A DNA stretch of 64,000 nucleotides. Origin: Haloarcula limicola (GTDB taxonomy: Archaea; Halobacteriota; Halobacteria; Halobacteriales; Haloarculaceae). Position numbers and translations under genes: made by a program. The stretch lies in NCBI RefSeq assembly GCF_010119205.1, contig NZ_WRXM01000003.1:186001-250000 (forward strand), read 5' to 3'. Positions 43,867-52,220 of this stretch are shown piece after piece; position 1 is the stretch's first letter; each line of letters starts with the position of its first letter. Below the pieces are notes generated by a model that ran no database searches, was not told where the DNA came from, and was given only the letters and a program-made list of their open reading frames with translations.

Positions 43867-45024
43867 ATGCGAGCCCTAGTACTCGATGCGGAGTGGAATC
43901 CGCGGCCGCAGTACGACCTCTCGGACGACGAGCGAGACCGACAGCGCGCGATGAACTCCGGGCAGATCTGGCGGGACCCCGAACTCTCCGTCGAAGAACG
44001 CGACCGGCCCGAACCCGCAGACGACGAGGTGCTCGTCCGCGTGAAGTACGCGGGGATCTGCGGCAGCGACGTCTCGATGTACGAGACCGGCGACGACGGC
44101 TACATGCACTACTCGGCGTACACACAGCTACCGAGTGTCACCGGCCACGAGTTCTCCGGCGTCGTCGTCGAGAACGGCGACGACGCGAACCTCTTCGAGG
44201 AGGGCGAACCCGTCACCGCCGAAGTCACCGACTACTGCGGCCGCTGCCAGATGTGCCGACAGGGCTTTCACGGCCACTGCGAGAACTTCGAACAGCTCGG
44301 TTTCACGATGGACGGAGCGTTCGCCGAGTACGTCGCCGTCCCCGAGAAGATCCTCTGGAGCGTCGCCTCGCTGGAGCGGGCCTACGACGACGAGGACGAC
44401 CTGTTCCGGGCGGCCGCCACCGTCGAACCGAGCACTATCTGCTACTACGGGCTGTTCGGGCGGGCCGAGGGCATCTGGCCCGGCGACTACCACGTCTATC
44501 ACGGCACCGGCCCCATCGGCCTCACCGGGATGAACGTCTCGCGAGCGTCTGGGGCGGGGAAGGTCATCGCGTTCGAGCCGTCGGACCCCCGCCGCGAGAT
44601 TGCCCACGAGATGGGGTTCGAACACGTCTACGACCCGCTCGACGTCGACCCGGTCGAGACCATCGCCGAGGTGACCGACGGGGAAGGGGCGGACGTCCAC
44701 GTCGAGACCAGTGGTGCGGTGGACGCGACCTACCCCGTCATCGAAGACTCGCTGGCTGAACGCGCCAACGTCGTCCACATCAGCAACGCCGGCTCCGATC
44801 CCGAGATCGCGCTCCGGAAGTACCAGGGTAGCAGCGCTCAACTGTACGGCTCCGAAGGCCACACCGGTCAGCAGGTGTTCCCGCGGACAATTCGACTGAT
44901 GGCCAGCGGCCAGCTCGACAACCTGCCGATGATCACCTCGACGTACGACCTCGAAGACGCCGACGAGGCCGTCGAACAGGCCGCGAAGCGGGTCGACGGG
45001 AAAGTACTCGTCCAGATGAGCTGA
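43867..45024 (+). CDS. Zinc-dependent alcohol dehydrogenase, polyol/threonine dehydrogenase-like
   Basis: Medium-chain dehydrogenase of 385 aa with a catalytic zinc site (CGSD, GHEFSG) and a structural zinc cluster CGRCQMCRQGFHGHC. The nucleotide-binding region is unusual: YHGTGPIGLTGMN followed by AFEPSDPRREIA. Similar proteins are labelled L-threonine 3-dehydrogenase, sorbitol or inositol dehydrogenase. In this island a polyol or cyclitol is more plausible than threonine. The N-terminal 55 residues before the zinc site are longer than usual. Convergent with the ThDP enzyme gene. Confidence 0.85.
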   Translation: MRALVLDAEWNPRPQYDLSDDERDRQRAMNSGQIWRDPELSVEERDRPEPADDEVLVRVKYAGICGSDVSMYETGDDGYMHYSAYTQLPSVTGHEFSGVVVENGDDANLFEEGEPVTAEVTDYCGRCQMCRQGFHGHCENFEQLGFTMDGAFAEYVAVPEKILWSVASLERAYDDEDDLFRAAATVEPSTICYYGLFGRAEGIWPGDYHVYHGTGPIGLTGMNVSRASGAGKVIAFEPSDPRREIAHEMGFEHVYDPLDVDPVETIAEVTDGEGADVHVETSGAVDATYPVIEDSLAERANVVHISNAGSDPEIALRKYQGSSAQLYGSEGHTGQQVFPRTIRLMASGQLDNLPMITSTYDLEDADEAVEQAAKRVDGKVLVQMS

Positions 45025-45075
45025 GCCCGCCGCGGTCGTTCGCGTTCGGAAGGAAAACGAGACGCTGCGGGCGGC

Positions 45076-46815
45076 TTACTTTTCGAGGTCCGCGAGGTCC
45101 CACTCGCCGGTGACGATGGCCCCGGAATCGGGGTTGTCCGGTTCGACCATCGCTTCGACGATGGCCGGGCCGTCGTGGGCGAGCGCCTCTTCGAGGACGC
45201 CGTCCAAGTTCTCCGGCTTAACCACGCGTTCGGCGAACTCGACGCCCAACCCGTCGGCCATCGACATGAAGTCGATGTCGGTCTCCTCGTCGAACTCCGT
45301 ATCGAGCACGCGGTCCCAGCCGTACTTCGCGACCTGCAGGTTTCGGATGGACTTCCAGCCGTGATTGTTGACGATGAGGTAGTTCACGTCGATGTCGTGC
45401 TGGACGGCGCAGGCCACCTCCTGGTTGCACATCATGAAGCTCCCGTCGCCCTCGACGTCGACGACCGGGCTGTCGGGCTTGGCGAGTTTCGCGCCGATAG
45501 CCGCGGAGACGCCGAAGCCCATCGTCGAGAACCCGCCACAGGAGATGTTCGTGCGCGGTTCGTACACCGGGAACTCGGGGTTGACCGTCTCCTGTGGCTG
45601 GCCCGCGCTGGAGACGACGACGCCGTCGCGAGGCAGGGCGTTCCGGAGGCTGGCGATAGCCCTGGAAATGCTCATCGGCACCGCGTCGTCTTCCCATCGC
45701 TCGGCGACCATCGACTCCCACTCCTCCCAGAGACCCTGAATCTCGTCGTAGTACTCGTTGTCCTCTGTCGAGACCGGGTCCATCCGCTCCTGGAGTTCCT
45801 CAGTTATCTGGCGCGTGACGACCTTCGCGTCGCCCTGGATGCCGACCTCGACCGGGTAGTTCTTCCCGATCTCCTCGGGGTCGATGTCGACGTGGATGAG
45901 CTTACTCGGCGGAATCTCGAAACTGACCCCCTCCTCGAACGACGACGTGTGCATGTCCGTGAACCGGCACCCCACCGCCAGTATCACGTCGGCGTTCGAC
46001 GCGAGTTCGTTGCCCGCCGTCGAGCCGATCCAGCCCGCGTAGCCGACGAAGAGGTCGTGGTCCTCGGGGATGATCCCCTTCGACTGGAAGGTCGGGATGA
46101 CCGGCGCTTGCAGATGTTCGGCCAGTTCCTGTACCTCGTCCCAGGCCTCGGCGAGCATCGTTCCGCCGCCGGGGACGATGACCGGCCGCTCGGCCTCTTC
46201 GAGCAGTTCCGCGGCGTCTGAGACCGTTCGCGGGTCACCGCCGGGACGGCTGTGCGGTCGGCTCTGAGTCGGTTCGGGTAGCTCGACGTCGGCGGCCGCG
46301 CCCTGGACGTCCATCGGGACGTCGACGTGGACCGGCCCGGGCCGCCCGGAGAGCGCGACCTGGAACGCGCGGCGGAGGATGCGCGGGAGTTGCTCGACGT
46401 CGTCGGCGACGAAGCTCTGCTTGGTCACCGGCTCCATCACGCTGGGGAAGTCACCGGGCTTCTGGCGCTCGATCTCTTGGAGAATTCCCTCCCCGTATTC
46501 GTGGGTCTGGGGCGCGCCCGTGAAGATGACCATCGGGATGGAGTCGACGTAGGCCGTCGCCGCGCCGGTGACCGTATTCGTCGCACCGGGCCCGATGGAC
46601 GTGAAGACGGCAAGCGGATCGCCGCTCGCGCGGGCGTAGCCGTCCGCGAGGTGTGTCGCTCCCTCTTCGTGTCGCGGTTGAATGACCTCTACTTCGGAGT
46701 CGTTGAAGGCGTCGAGCAGGTTCGTGCTCCCGTGGCCGGGAATGCCGACGAGGTACTCGACGCCCTCTTTCTCCAGGTACTTGGCGATGATCTCGCCACC
46801 GTTCAGTCTGGGCAT
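45076..46815 (-). CDS. Thiamine diphosphate-dependent enzyme, IolD/acetolactate synthase-like
   Basis: ThDP enzyme of 579 aa with pyrimidine-binding domain (catalytic Glu50 in PRHEEGATHLADGYAR), central domain and pyrophosphate domain with GDGSFMM...N motif. The late segment NNHGWKSIRNLQ and the SSAG block before STMGFGVSAAIG resemble 3D-trihydroxycyclohexane-1,2-dione hydrolase (IolD) at least as much as acetolactate synthase. No small regulatory subunit (IlvN) is adjacent, which argues against a biosynthetic acetolactate synthase. It is shorter than typical IolD (about 640 aa). ATG 46815 is used; TTG 46824 is also possible. The F420-type oxidoreductase gene lies upstream on the same strand. 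Confidence 0.78.
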   Translation of the reverse strand: MPRLNGGEIIAKYLEKEGVEYLVGIPGHGSTNLLDAFNDSEVEVIQPRHEEGATHLADGYARASGDPLAVFTSIGPGATNTVTGAATAYVDSIPMVIFTGAPQTHEYGEGILQEIERQKPGDFPSVMEPVTKQSFVADDVEQLPRILRRAFQVALSGRPGPVHVDVPMDVQGAAADVELPEPTQSRPHSRPGGDPRTVSDAAELLEEAERPVIVPGGGTMLAEAWDEVQELAEHLQAPVIPTFQSKGIIPEDHDLFVGYAGWIGSTAGNELASNADVILAVGCRFTDMHTSSFEEGVSFEIPPSKLIHVDIDPEEIGKNYPVEVGIQGDAKVVTRQITEELQERMDPVSTEDNEYYDEIQGLWEEWESMVAERWEDDAVPMSISRAIASLRNALPRDGVVVSSAGQPQETVNPEFPVYEPRTNISCGGFSTMGFGVSAAIGAKLAKPDSPVVDVEGDGSFMMCNQEVACAVQHDIDVNYLIVNNHGWKSIRNLQVAKYGWDRVLDTEFDEETDIDFMSMADGLGVEFAERVVKPENLDGVLEEALAHDGPAIVEAMVEPDNPDSGAIVTGEWDLADLEK

Positions 46816-46843
46816 CTCGTTCAAAGAAATATACGGGACATTT

Positions 46844-46855
46844 CTTAAATATTCC
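46844..46855 (-). promoter_or_regulatory. TATA box of the ThDP enzyme gene
   Basis: Minus-strand ggaatatttaag is centred 34 bases before ATG 46815 and 25 before TTG 46824, so the start remains slightly uncertain. Confidence 0.5.
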
Positions 46856-46893
46856 CCCCGAGCGCCGCTGGAGTGAGCCCGACAGACCGCCGG

Positions 46894-47871
46894 TTACAGC
46901 GAGGGGATGACCTCGTCGCCCATGACCTCGAAGAACTTCTCGGGCTCGGGGCTCGTGTTCCCGAGCGCGATGCGGTCGAAGCCCATCTCGGCGTACGCCG
47001 AGAGCTGTCCGGCAATGTCCGACGGGTCGTCGGCGATGAGGAACTTCCCCTCGATCTCTTCCTCGGTGGCTTTCTCGCCCTCGGCTTCGATCTCCTTGGG
47101 ATTGGCCATCGCGCGGTCGAAGACGTTCTGGGTGGTCGCCCACCACGGTCGGGTCGCGGCCCGCGCCTTCTCGTAGTCCTCGTCGTAGGAGGCGATGACC
47201 AGCAGCGTCGTCTCGATGGCGTCGGGATCGCGGCCCTCCTCCTCGGCGTAGCGACGAATGGCGGGATACATCCGCTCGGTGTACTCCTCGCCGGTCTTGA
47301 CGGTGATGAAGCCGTCGCCGTACTCGCCGGTCAGCGAGGCCGTAGACGGGCCGTTGGCGGCGATCTGAACCTCGGGGCGTTCCTCGGGCATCGTGTAGAG
47401 CTTCGCGTCGTCGACGGTGAAGTGCTCTCCCTCGTAGCTGTAGAAATCGTCGTTCTCCCAGAGCCCGTGGACGATGTCCAGGGTCTCTTCGAGCCGGTCC
47501 CGCCGGACGGGATAGTCGGGCCACTCGTGTCCCATCGGCTTCTCGTTCATGGCCTCGCCCGTCGAGAGGCCGAGGACGACGCGTTCGTCGTGCATCTCCT
47601 GAAGCGTGGCGAACGCCTGCGCCATCAGCGCGGGGTGATAGTGTTCGCCCGCGGGCGTGACGCAGGTGCCGATGGGGACGTCGATTCGCTCGGCGGCCGC
47701 GCCCAGCCACGACCACGCGAAGCCGGCCTCGGCGTCCGTGTGGAACCACGGGTGGAAATGATCGGAGGTCCAGACGAACTCGAAGCCGTTGTCGGCGGCC
47801 AATTCTGAGAATCGCAACAACTGCGAGGGGCTGTACTGCTCCTGATGAGCCATGTAGTCGATGCTGACCAT
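46894..47871 (-). CDS. LLM-class F420-dependent oxidoreductase (glucose-6-phosphate dehydrogenase-like)
   Basis: Bacterial luciferase-like TIM-barrel oxidoreductase of 325 aa. The WTSDHFHPW motif near residue 36, the TCVTPAG strand and the VVLGLSTGEAMNE block match the F420-dependent G6PDH-like subgroup. Haloarchaea are known to make F420. The likely role is a hydride transfer to or from F420 on a sugar or alcohol; the substrate is unknown. The start ATG 47871 is chosen from a TATA element 30 bases upstream. Its stop is 79 bases before the ThDP gene start, and each has its own promoter. Confidence 0.85.
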   Translation of the reverse strand: MVSIDYMAHQEQYSPSQLLRFSELAADNGFEFVWTSDHFHPWFHTDAEAGFAWSWLGAAAERIDVPIGTCVTPAGEHYHPALMAQAFATLQEMHDERVVLGLSTGEAMNEKPMGHEWPDYPVRRDRLEETLDIVHGLWENDDFYSYEGEHFTVDDAKLYTMPEERPEVQIAANGPSTASLTGEYGDGFITVKTGEEYTERMYPAIRRYAEEEGRDPDAIETTLLVIASYDEDYEKARAATRPWWATTQNVFDRAMANPKEIEAEGEKATEEEIEGKFLIADDPSDIAGQLSAYAEMGFDRIALGNTSPEPEKFFEVMGDEVIPSL

Positions 47872-47894
47872 CGTACTTGCCCATGGCGCGGCGT

Positions 47895-47909
47895 GCGTAA
47901 TATTGGTTT
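47895..47909 (-). promoter_or_regulatory. TATA-like element of the F420-type gene
   Basis: Minus-strand aaaccaatattacgc is centred about 30 bases before ATG 47871 and decides the start. Confidence 0.45.
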
Positions 47910-48124
47910 CCCCGTCGTCGACGGGCGGCTCGCTCTCTGGTCCGCGTCCTCTCCGGGTTCGCAAGAAACGAACGTCCCTCTCGACGAGTTGTCGACGACT
48001 GTAGCCGAGAGATGATATCTATTATCATATAGGGAAATGAAGGGTTAGCGAAGGGCTGCCCGCACGCGCACCAAGCGAGGCGTTCGTCTCTTGCGAACGC
48101 CCGTCCTGCGTTCGCACCTGCCGA

Positions 48125-48134
48125 ACATTTATGG
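48125..48134 (+). promoter_or_regulatory. TATA box of the second IclR gene
   Basis: The sequence acatttatgg is centred 27 bases before ATG 48157, so the longer frame from 48091 is not used. Confidence 0.5.
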
Positions 48135-48156
48135 TACAGTATGTCTCACGATAGGT

Positions 48157-48921
48157 ATGGCCACGAAATCTTCACCTCGAACTGTGGACGCTGTGGAGAC
48201 GGCCCTGCAGATCGTCGAGCTCCTCCAGGAGCGAGACGGGGCCGGCATAACCGAGATCGCCGACGAACTCGGTCGTTCGAAGGGAACGGTCCACAGCCAC
48301 TTGGCGACGCTCGTCGAGAACGAGTACGTCGTGAACGACGACGGGCTCTACCGGTTGAGCCTCCGCTACCTCGAACTCGCCGAGACGGTCACCGACAGGC
48401 TCCAGATATACGACGTCGTCCGAAACGAACTCGACGACCTGGCGGCCGAGTGCGGCGAGCTGGCGCAGTTCGCCACCGAGGAGCACGGCCGCGCGGTCTA
48501 CCTCTACAAGACCGGTGGCGAGAACGCCGTCCAGACGGCGTCTTCGACCGGCGACCGAGAATATCTCCACTGCATCTCGCTGGGCAAAGCGATGATGGCC
48601 CACATGTCCAGCGAGCGCGTCGAGGAGATAATCGACCGACACGGGCTACCGGGCTTCACCGACTCGACGATCACGTCGAAGTCCGAGTTGTTCGACGAAC
48701 TGGCGACGATACGCGAACAGGGGTACGCCTTCGACCGGGAGGAGAAGATCGCGGGCCTGCGCTGTGTCGCCGCGCCCGTGGTGACCGGCGGGGAAGTCGT
48801 CGGTGCATTGAGCGTCTCCGGTCCCGCGAGCCGGTTCGAAGGCGAACTCTACGAGGAGGAACTCCCGAAGATGGTGACCCGCTCCGCCAACGTCATCGAG
48901 ATCAACTCCCAGTTCTCGTAA
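48157..48921 (+). CDS. IclR family transcriptional regulator (second)
   Basis: Regulator of 254 aa with N-terminal winged helix (GITEIADELGRSKGTVHSHL) and C-terminal IclR effector domain (HCISLGKAMM, GLRCVAAPV). It is a clear paralogue of the 21619 protein: same length, matching LxxRGxAGIT-type start and ANVIEINSQFS ending (ANVIEVNSMYS in the other). It sits at the end of the second sugar island, divergent from the F420-type gene, and probably controls that island. Confidence 0.9.
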   Translation: MATKSSPRTVDAVETALQIVELLQERDGAGITEIADELGRSKGTVHSHLATLVENEYVVNDDGLYRLSLRYLELAETVTDRLQIYDVVRNELDDLAAECGELAQFATEEHGRAVYLYKTGGENAVQTASSTGDREYLHCISLGKAMMAHMSSERVEEIIDRHGLPGFTDSTITSKSELFDELATIREQGYAFDREEKIAGLRCVAAPVVTGGEVVGALSVSGPASRFEGELYEEELPKMVTRSANVIEINSQFS

Positions 48922-49462
48922 CCCCGATTCGCGTCTCCCGAACGAAGGCCTGTGCGTTCCGGTTTGTCTCGGCGTACACACGCGAACCGCACGGCGGTGC
49001 ACCTGTTATCTCACTTCGTTATCGGTCTGGCCTTAACCGAGCGAATCGATCCGCCATAACACGCGTACTATCGTTATCACAGTTCTCGCGACCTATTTAG
49101 TGGGGGAACTGGACAGCCCCGCCGCGACCGTCTGAGTCGGAAGAATCTCGGCCATCCGAATAAAATATCTATCTCGGCCAGTTTGGGACCATATTCTACG
49201 CACTTAGAGTTGGCTATCGGCTCTTGATTGGCAAAAATCCTATTTATATTCTCATCCTCGCTTATATTTTCTCTCATCGTATATATTCGCCAATAATACC
49301 AGTATTAGAGCCATTATTTAGGTATTCACTAAAATTCTCGGCCATTCTAGGAAGAAAGAGGGGGAGTTTCGTCTTACTATATGAGGTACATATGGATAAG
49401 AGATGGATTTACAGCCATCTATCGGTACCGACCCCTACTTATACCGCTTCGAGAGTGATATC
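48922..49462. other. Intergenic region, AT-rich
   Basis: About 540 bases between the IclR gene and a convergently oriented membrane-protein gene. The segment 49150-49450 is AT-rich. The octamer ctcggcca recurs at about 49150, 49174 and 49339. A 66-codon minus-strand frame (49077-49277) has a TATA-like context but no recognisable motif, and I do not call it a gene. Confidence 0.4.
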
Positions 49463-50515
49463 TCACTCCCGGTAGTTGCCGCTCCCGACTTCGGTCTCGC
49501 CCTCGGCGAGATACCAGCCCTCCTGTCGGCCCCGCAGTTCGACGCGTATCCACTCTCGGTACTCGTTGCCGGTCCAACCGCCGGAGAACCACTCGTTGCG
49601 GCCGGAGAGCTCCGAAGAGAGATAGACGGCGGTGTCGTTTGCCGTGTCGTAGTCCGCATACACGCGGCCGTCGTATTCGTAGCAGCGGTGTCGACTACCG
49701 GTGGCGAACGTACACTCGACCTCCGACCGGTCGTACGACCGCGAGAGCATCGGTTCGCCGGCGAACGGATCGGCCGTGTCGATGCGACCCGCCGAGGCCG
49801 TCGTCACCGTGAACGTGAAGCTCCCGTCGTTTTGGACGCCCATCGACGGGTCGTCCGGGTCGTACGCGTCGGGGCTGATCCGTTCGTTCCACCCCGTCGT
49901 CTCGTTCTCGACGGTGCGGTAGTACACCGTCGAGACCTCGATCCGATCGGCCGAGATGGAGAGCATCGGGCCGTGCTCGGTCTCGACCACGTCGTACGTG
50001 AAGTTCACCGGCGCGGGCTCGCCGTCGTATCCCCGCACAGACGGCGTGTGCCGCTCGTATCGGGCGCTCTCGACGAACTGTTCGCCCAACCGAGACTGTC
50101 CGTCTTCGAGCGGAACGGGGACGTACACCGTCGCGTTTTCGAGCGTCTGGTCCGCCGAGAGCGTCACTCGATACTCGTAGGTGCTCTCGTAGCTCTCGTC
50201 CAGCCGCTGTTGCCCGAGCGCGTACAGGCCGCCGACGAGGAGGCCGAACACCAGGAAGAAGGCGACGATGCCGATCGTCCGCCGGTCGATGCCGCTCTCG
50301 GGTCCCCGGCTGGCGTAGTAGTAGCCGACAGCGGCCACGGCGCTCCCGACGGCGAAGCCGAGCGGGAGACTGACGAGGAGCGACGGCCAGATCAGCGGGT
50401 CGAGGACGGCGGTCAGAACGATGGTGACGGCGACGAACGTCAGGAGGCCGGCGACGAGACAGCCGGCGGCGACGGCCCACCGGCGAGAACGCGATCGGTT
50501 CGTCTCTGAGTCCAT
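49463..50515 (-). CDS. Membrane protein of unknown function, three TM helices
   Basis: Protein of 350 aa not recognised. The N-terminus has three predicted membrane helices at about residues 13-36, 44-67 and 80-100. The remaining 250 residues are hydrophilic, acidic and rich in Tyr and Thr, with two Cys residues (VECTF and HRCYEY) 9 residues apart, and are probably extracellular. Sequons such as NFT and NET would allow N-glycosylation of an outside domain. Neighbours give no functional clue. Confidence 0.7.
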   Translation of the reverse strand: MDSETNRSRSRRWAVAAGCLVAGLLTFVAVTIVLTAVLDPLIWPSLLVSLPLGFAVGSAVAAVGYYYASRGPESGIDRRTIGIVAFFLVFGLLVGGLYALGQQRLDESYESTYEYRVTLSADQTLENATVYVPVPLEDGQSRLGEQFVESARYERHTPSVRGYDGEPAPVNFTYDVVETEHGPMLSISADRIEVSTVYYRTVENETTGWNERISPDAYDPDDPSMGVQNDGSFTFTVTTASAGRIDTADPFAGEPMLSRSYDRSEVECTFATGSRHRCYEYDGRVYADYDTANDTAVYLSSELSGRNEWFSGGWTGNEYREWIRVELRGRQEGWYLAEGETEVGSGNYRE

Positions 50516-50624
50516 ATCTGCGGCGATGCGCCGACGAGACTTAGATGTCGGTCCTTGCTCGCTCGGCGCGACGTATCCGACTCGGATAGATACGAGCTCG
50601 AATTTGAACGTCGAAGTTGCAGCG

Positions 50625-52124
50625 TCAGTTACTGCTTTCCGTCTGCTCTAAGCCAGACTGGAGCGTGGCCATCGCCTTCGCGGAGGAGACGTCCTGGTTG
50701 ACCGCGCGATTGGCCTGCTGAGCGATCTTGCTGGACTGGTCGCTCCAGACGGCCGTGACCGGACGGGCCATCGTGTTCTCGCCGGCCACGCGGAGCGTGT
50801 CCATGTAATCGCCCATCGGATCGATGTTCGACGCCTCACTGGAGTTGAACAGGCTGCCCCGCGGCGGGAGCCATCCCTCCATCTCCAGGAGGAACAGCTG
50901 GAACTCGGGTTTCATGGTGGCTCCGATGACCTCGCGGACCGCGTCGTGCTTCCCGCTGTAGGGGTTGACGGTGACGTGCCAGCCGCCCAGCGCCGACGTG
51001 GTTCCGCCGGTGCCGGGGAACTTCGCGTCGCTCTCCGAGACGGCGTAGGGGATCGGCATCGTCCCGAGGTCGTCGCCGAACTCCGAGGCCGCCTGGTTGA
51101 TGGCGTAGGGCCAGTTGCGGTGGAAGACGGCGTTCCCGTCGAGGAACGGCGCGAGCGAGCCGTCCTCTATCCAGCCGAGGATGTTCGTGGGCGTAAAGCC
51201 CCCGCCGTAGTCGCTGAACTGGCCGCCGAAATCCTCGTCGTGGACGAACTTCCGCATCATGTTCAGCGAGTTGACCACGGGTTCGGAATCGACGGTGACC
51301 GGCCGGTCGCCGACCGGACCGAAGAGGTTCTCGCGGCCGCCGAAGTACGCGCCGCCCCACGAGGACAGGACCTCGTTGAACGTACAGCAGGCGGTCCCCT
51401 CGTAGATGTCCCACTGGGTCGAGAACCCGTATTTGACGTCGGTCGCGTCGAGCGTGTCGGCCGCGACGTTCGACCACCGCTTCCACGTCATCGGCTCGGT
51501 GGCCCAGTTCTCGGACTCCGGGCTGTACCCCGCCTTCTCGACGAGGTCCTTCCGGTACAGCATCGTCGGGTAGTCGGGGTAGAGCGGCACGCCGTAGAGG
51601 TCGCCGCTGGCCGGGTCGATAGCCGTCTCGGTGAAGCCGCTGAAGTACTCCTCGTCGACGGTCGAGAGCATGTCGTCCGTGAGGACCTCCGAGAGGTTGG
51701 CCAGTTGCCCCCGCTGGACGAAGACGTTCACCCAGCCGTTGTCCATCAGGAACATGTCCGGTTCGGTCTCCTGCGAGCTCAGGAGCCGGTTGTAGTTGGC
51801 TCGCCGCTTCCCGCTGTCGGGTTGGCCCTGCGCGAACTCGATTTGGATATTCTCTGAAAGCCCGCCTTCCTCGTGAAGCGCGTCGCGGACCTCGTCGGCG
51901 TGGTCCTGCACCACCGTCGCGTCGAATCCCCACGTCACCGTCGTCGCTTCGCCGCCGGCCTCGCCGGTCTGGGTCCCGCCGGCGTTGCCGTCGCCCTCGC
52001 CGCCGTCGAGCACGCTCGCACAGCCCGCGAGCCCCGCTGCGATCCCCGATGCGCCCGCGCCCGCGACGAACCGTCGCCGCGAGATGCCGCTCCGTTCTCT
52101 CTCCGCCTCTGAGTTCTCTGTCAT
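50625..52124 (-). CDS. Orphan sugar-binding lipoprotein (ABC solute-binding family 1)
   Basis: Extracellular binding protein of 499 aa with Tat lipoprotein signal (GISRRRFVAG, lipobox GLAGC with Cys35) and a Gly/Asp linker. It is paralogous to the 16806-18296 binding protein, sharing TACCTFNE-like and CTFN segments, WGGAYFGG, FGPVGDRP and PVTAVW/PVTPIY near the end. No permease or ATPase genes lie next to it, so it may deliver ligand to the permeases at 14917-16819 or to others elsewhere. The divergent GH15 gene suggests a maltose-type or other glucoside ligand. Confidence 0.9.
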   Translation of the reverse strand: MTENSEAERERSGISRRRFVAGAGASGIAAGLAGCASVLDGGEGDGNAGGTQTGEAGGEATTVTWGFDATVVQDHADEVRDALHEEGGLSENIQIEFAQGQPDSGKRRANYNRLLSSQETEPDMFLMDNGWVNVFVQRGQLANLSEVLTDDMLSTVDEEYFSGFTETAIDPASGDLYGVPLYPDYPTMLYRKDLVEKAGYSPESENWATEPMTWKRWSNVAADTLDATDVKYGFSTQWDIYEGTACCTFNEVLSSWGGAYFGGRENLFGPVGDRPVTVDSEPVVNSLNMMRKFVHDEDFGGQFSDYGGGFTPTNILGWIEDGSLAPFLDGNAVFHRNWPYAINQAASEFGDDLGTMPIPYAVSESDAKFPGTGGTTSALGGWHVTVNPYSGKHDAVREVIGATMKPEFQLFLLEMEGWLPPRGSLFNSSEASNIDPMGDYMDTLRVAGENTMARPVTAVWSDQSSKIAQQANRAVNQDVSSAKAMATLQSGLEQTESSN

Positions 52125-52190
52125 CGTTCGCTTCGTCAATCAAAATACGTCCACTTATACTTTAGGGATTTGAATTGAGATATCACAAGA

Positions 52191-52200
52191 ACTTTATCTG
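52191..52200 (+). promoter_or_regulatory. TATA box of the GH15 gene
   Basis: The sequence actttatctg is centred 26 bases before ATG 52221. Confidence 0.5.
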
Positions 52201-52220
52201 CAGTCTGCTGTGCCTTCGCT

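Noticed and set aside
45076-46815. Calling the ThDP enzyme the biosynthetic acetolactate synthase IlvB
   Set aside because: No IlvN or IlvC neighbour, catabolic context, and IolD-like late segments; left as a general ThDP enzyme.
46451-48028. Minus-strand frame of 525 codons overlapping the F420-type and ThDP genes
   Set aside because: Arg-rich shifted frame of two real genes; no motif.
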